Shown here: piece by piece, positions 63,973 through 64,000 of the stretch
Layout: each line of letters starts with the position of its first letter
How positions within the stretch are numbered: the first letter of the stretch is position 1
DNA from: Sanderia malayensis
Taxonomy: Eukaryota > Cnidaria > Scyphozoa > Semaeostomeae > Pelagiidae
Direction: 5' to 3'
Assembly: GCA_013076295.1 (NCBI GenBank)
Contig: RQOL01000729.1
Coordinates: forward strand, 3,658,001 to 3,722,000
Length of the DNA stretch: 64,000 nt
Notes under the pieces: generated by a model
Database searches by the model: none
Seen by the model: the letters and a program-made list of their open reading frames with translations, nothing else
Told to the model about the DNA's origin: nothing
Translations under genes and position numbers: made by a program

Positions 63973-64000
63973 CAGTGGAATCCCGCTATAACGAACTCTG
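63973..64000 (+). mobile_element. Start of a pogo/Tigger-type element (terminal repeat)
   Basis: CAGTGGAATCCCGCTATAAC followed by GAACTC, preceded by TA (63971-63972). This matches the usual pogo/Tigger terminal inverted repeat pattern CAGT-G-A-C-C-GTATAACG-CTC and its TA target. The element runs off the window. Confidence 0.65.

Noticed and set aside
1..64000. tRNA or rRNA genes
   Set aside because: No cloverleaf or conserved rRNA blocks were noticed on either strand; a tRNAscan-SE run would settle it.

Overview
This is a stretch of eukaryotic, probably marine-invertebrate, nuclear DNA made almost entirely of transposable elements. It is AT-rich, carries spliced genes and long tetranucleotide arrays, and holds Polinton, Helitron, Ty3/Gypsy, Penelope-like, Tc1/mariner and PIF/Harbinger sequences. 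The families seen (a DUF6589-type gene, an HUH Rep joined to an SF3 helicase, a retroelement with the cnidarian-style motif LPVKRGGLALP) fit a cnidarian best. That assignment is inference. No host housekeeping gene and no RNA gene was recognised.

1-12 kb is a shuffled block. It holds copies of a 280-bp MITE and a 355-bp repeat, and a retroelement gene cut in two halves (2114-2640 on minus, 10978-11690 on plus). It also holds one non-autonomous Helitron cut the same way, a decayed HUH Rep-helicase (4.4-5.6 kb), a Tc1/mariner transposase (6.6-7.6 kb) and a Penelope-like fragment folded back on itself (8.4-10.5 kb). The geometry is explained by one inversion whose breakpoints lie in (TATG)n arrays.

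11.8-13.7 kb looks like a piece of a second Polinton-like element, with basic core-like proteins, a broken Fic-domain gene and a possible Bcl-2-like ORF. 14.5-20.1 kb is a decayed autonomous Helitron (HUH Rep plus PIF1-type helicase) with a clear 3' hairpin and CTAG end. 20.1-27.4 kb holds spliced exons resembling the N-terminus of another Helitron, two non-autonomous Helitrons (22521-23365 and 25620-27353), and a TIR-bounded element carrying a spliced RING-finger gene.

28-38.7 kb is a nest. A DUF6589-type gene is cut by a PIF/Harbinger-type end with a MADF-domain ORF. The last codons of that ORF are cut by a Ty3/Gypsy element with two LTRs and a TTTA target duplication.

38.7-63.1 kb is a large Polinton/Maverick. 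The plus arm carries the packaging ATPase, several unknown genes and protein-primed DNA polymerase B. The minus arm carries the adenain-type protease, capsid-type genes (one block duplicated), a retroviral-type integrase and a run of small genes. One small gene has Bcl-2 BH1/BH2-like signatures, and its two upstream neighbours look loosely like death-fold domains. The polymerase is disrupted by stops, frameshifts and a 1.08-kb long-TIR element, so this copy is dead even though several ORFs remain open. The last bases (63973-64000) are the start of a pogo/Tigger-type terminal repeat.
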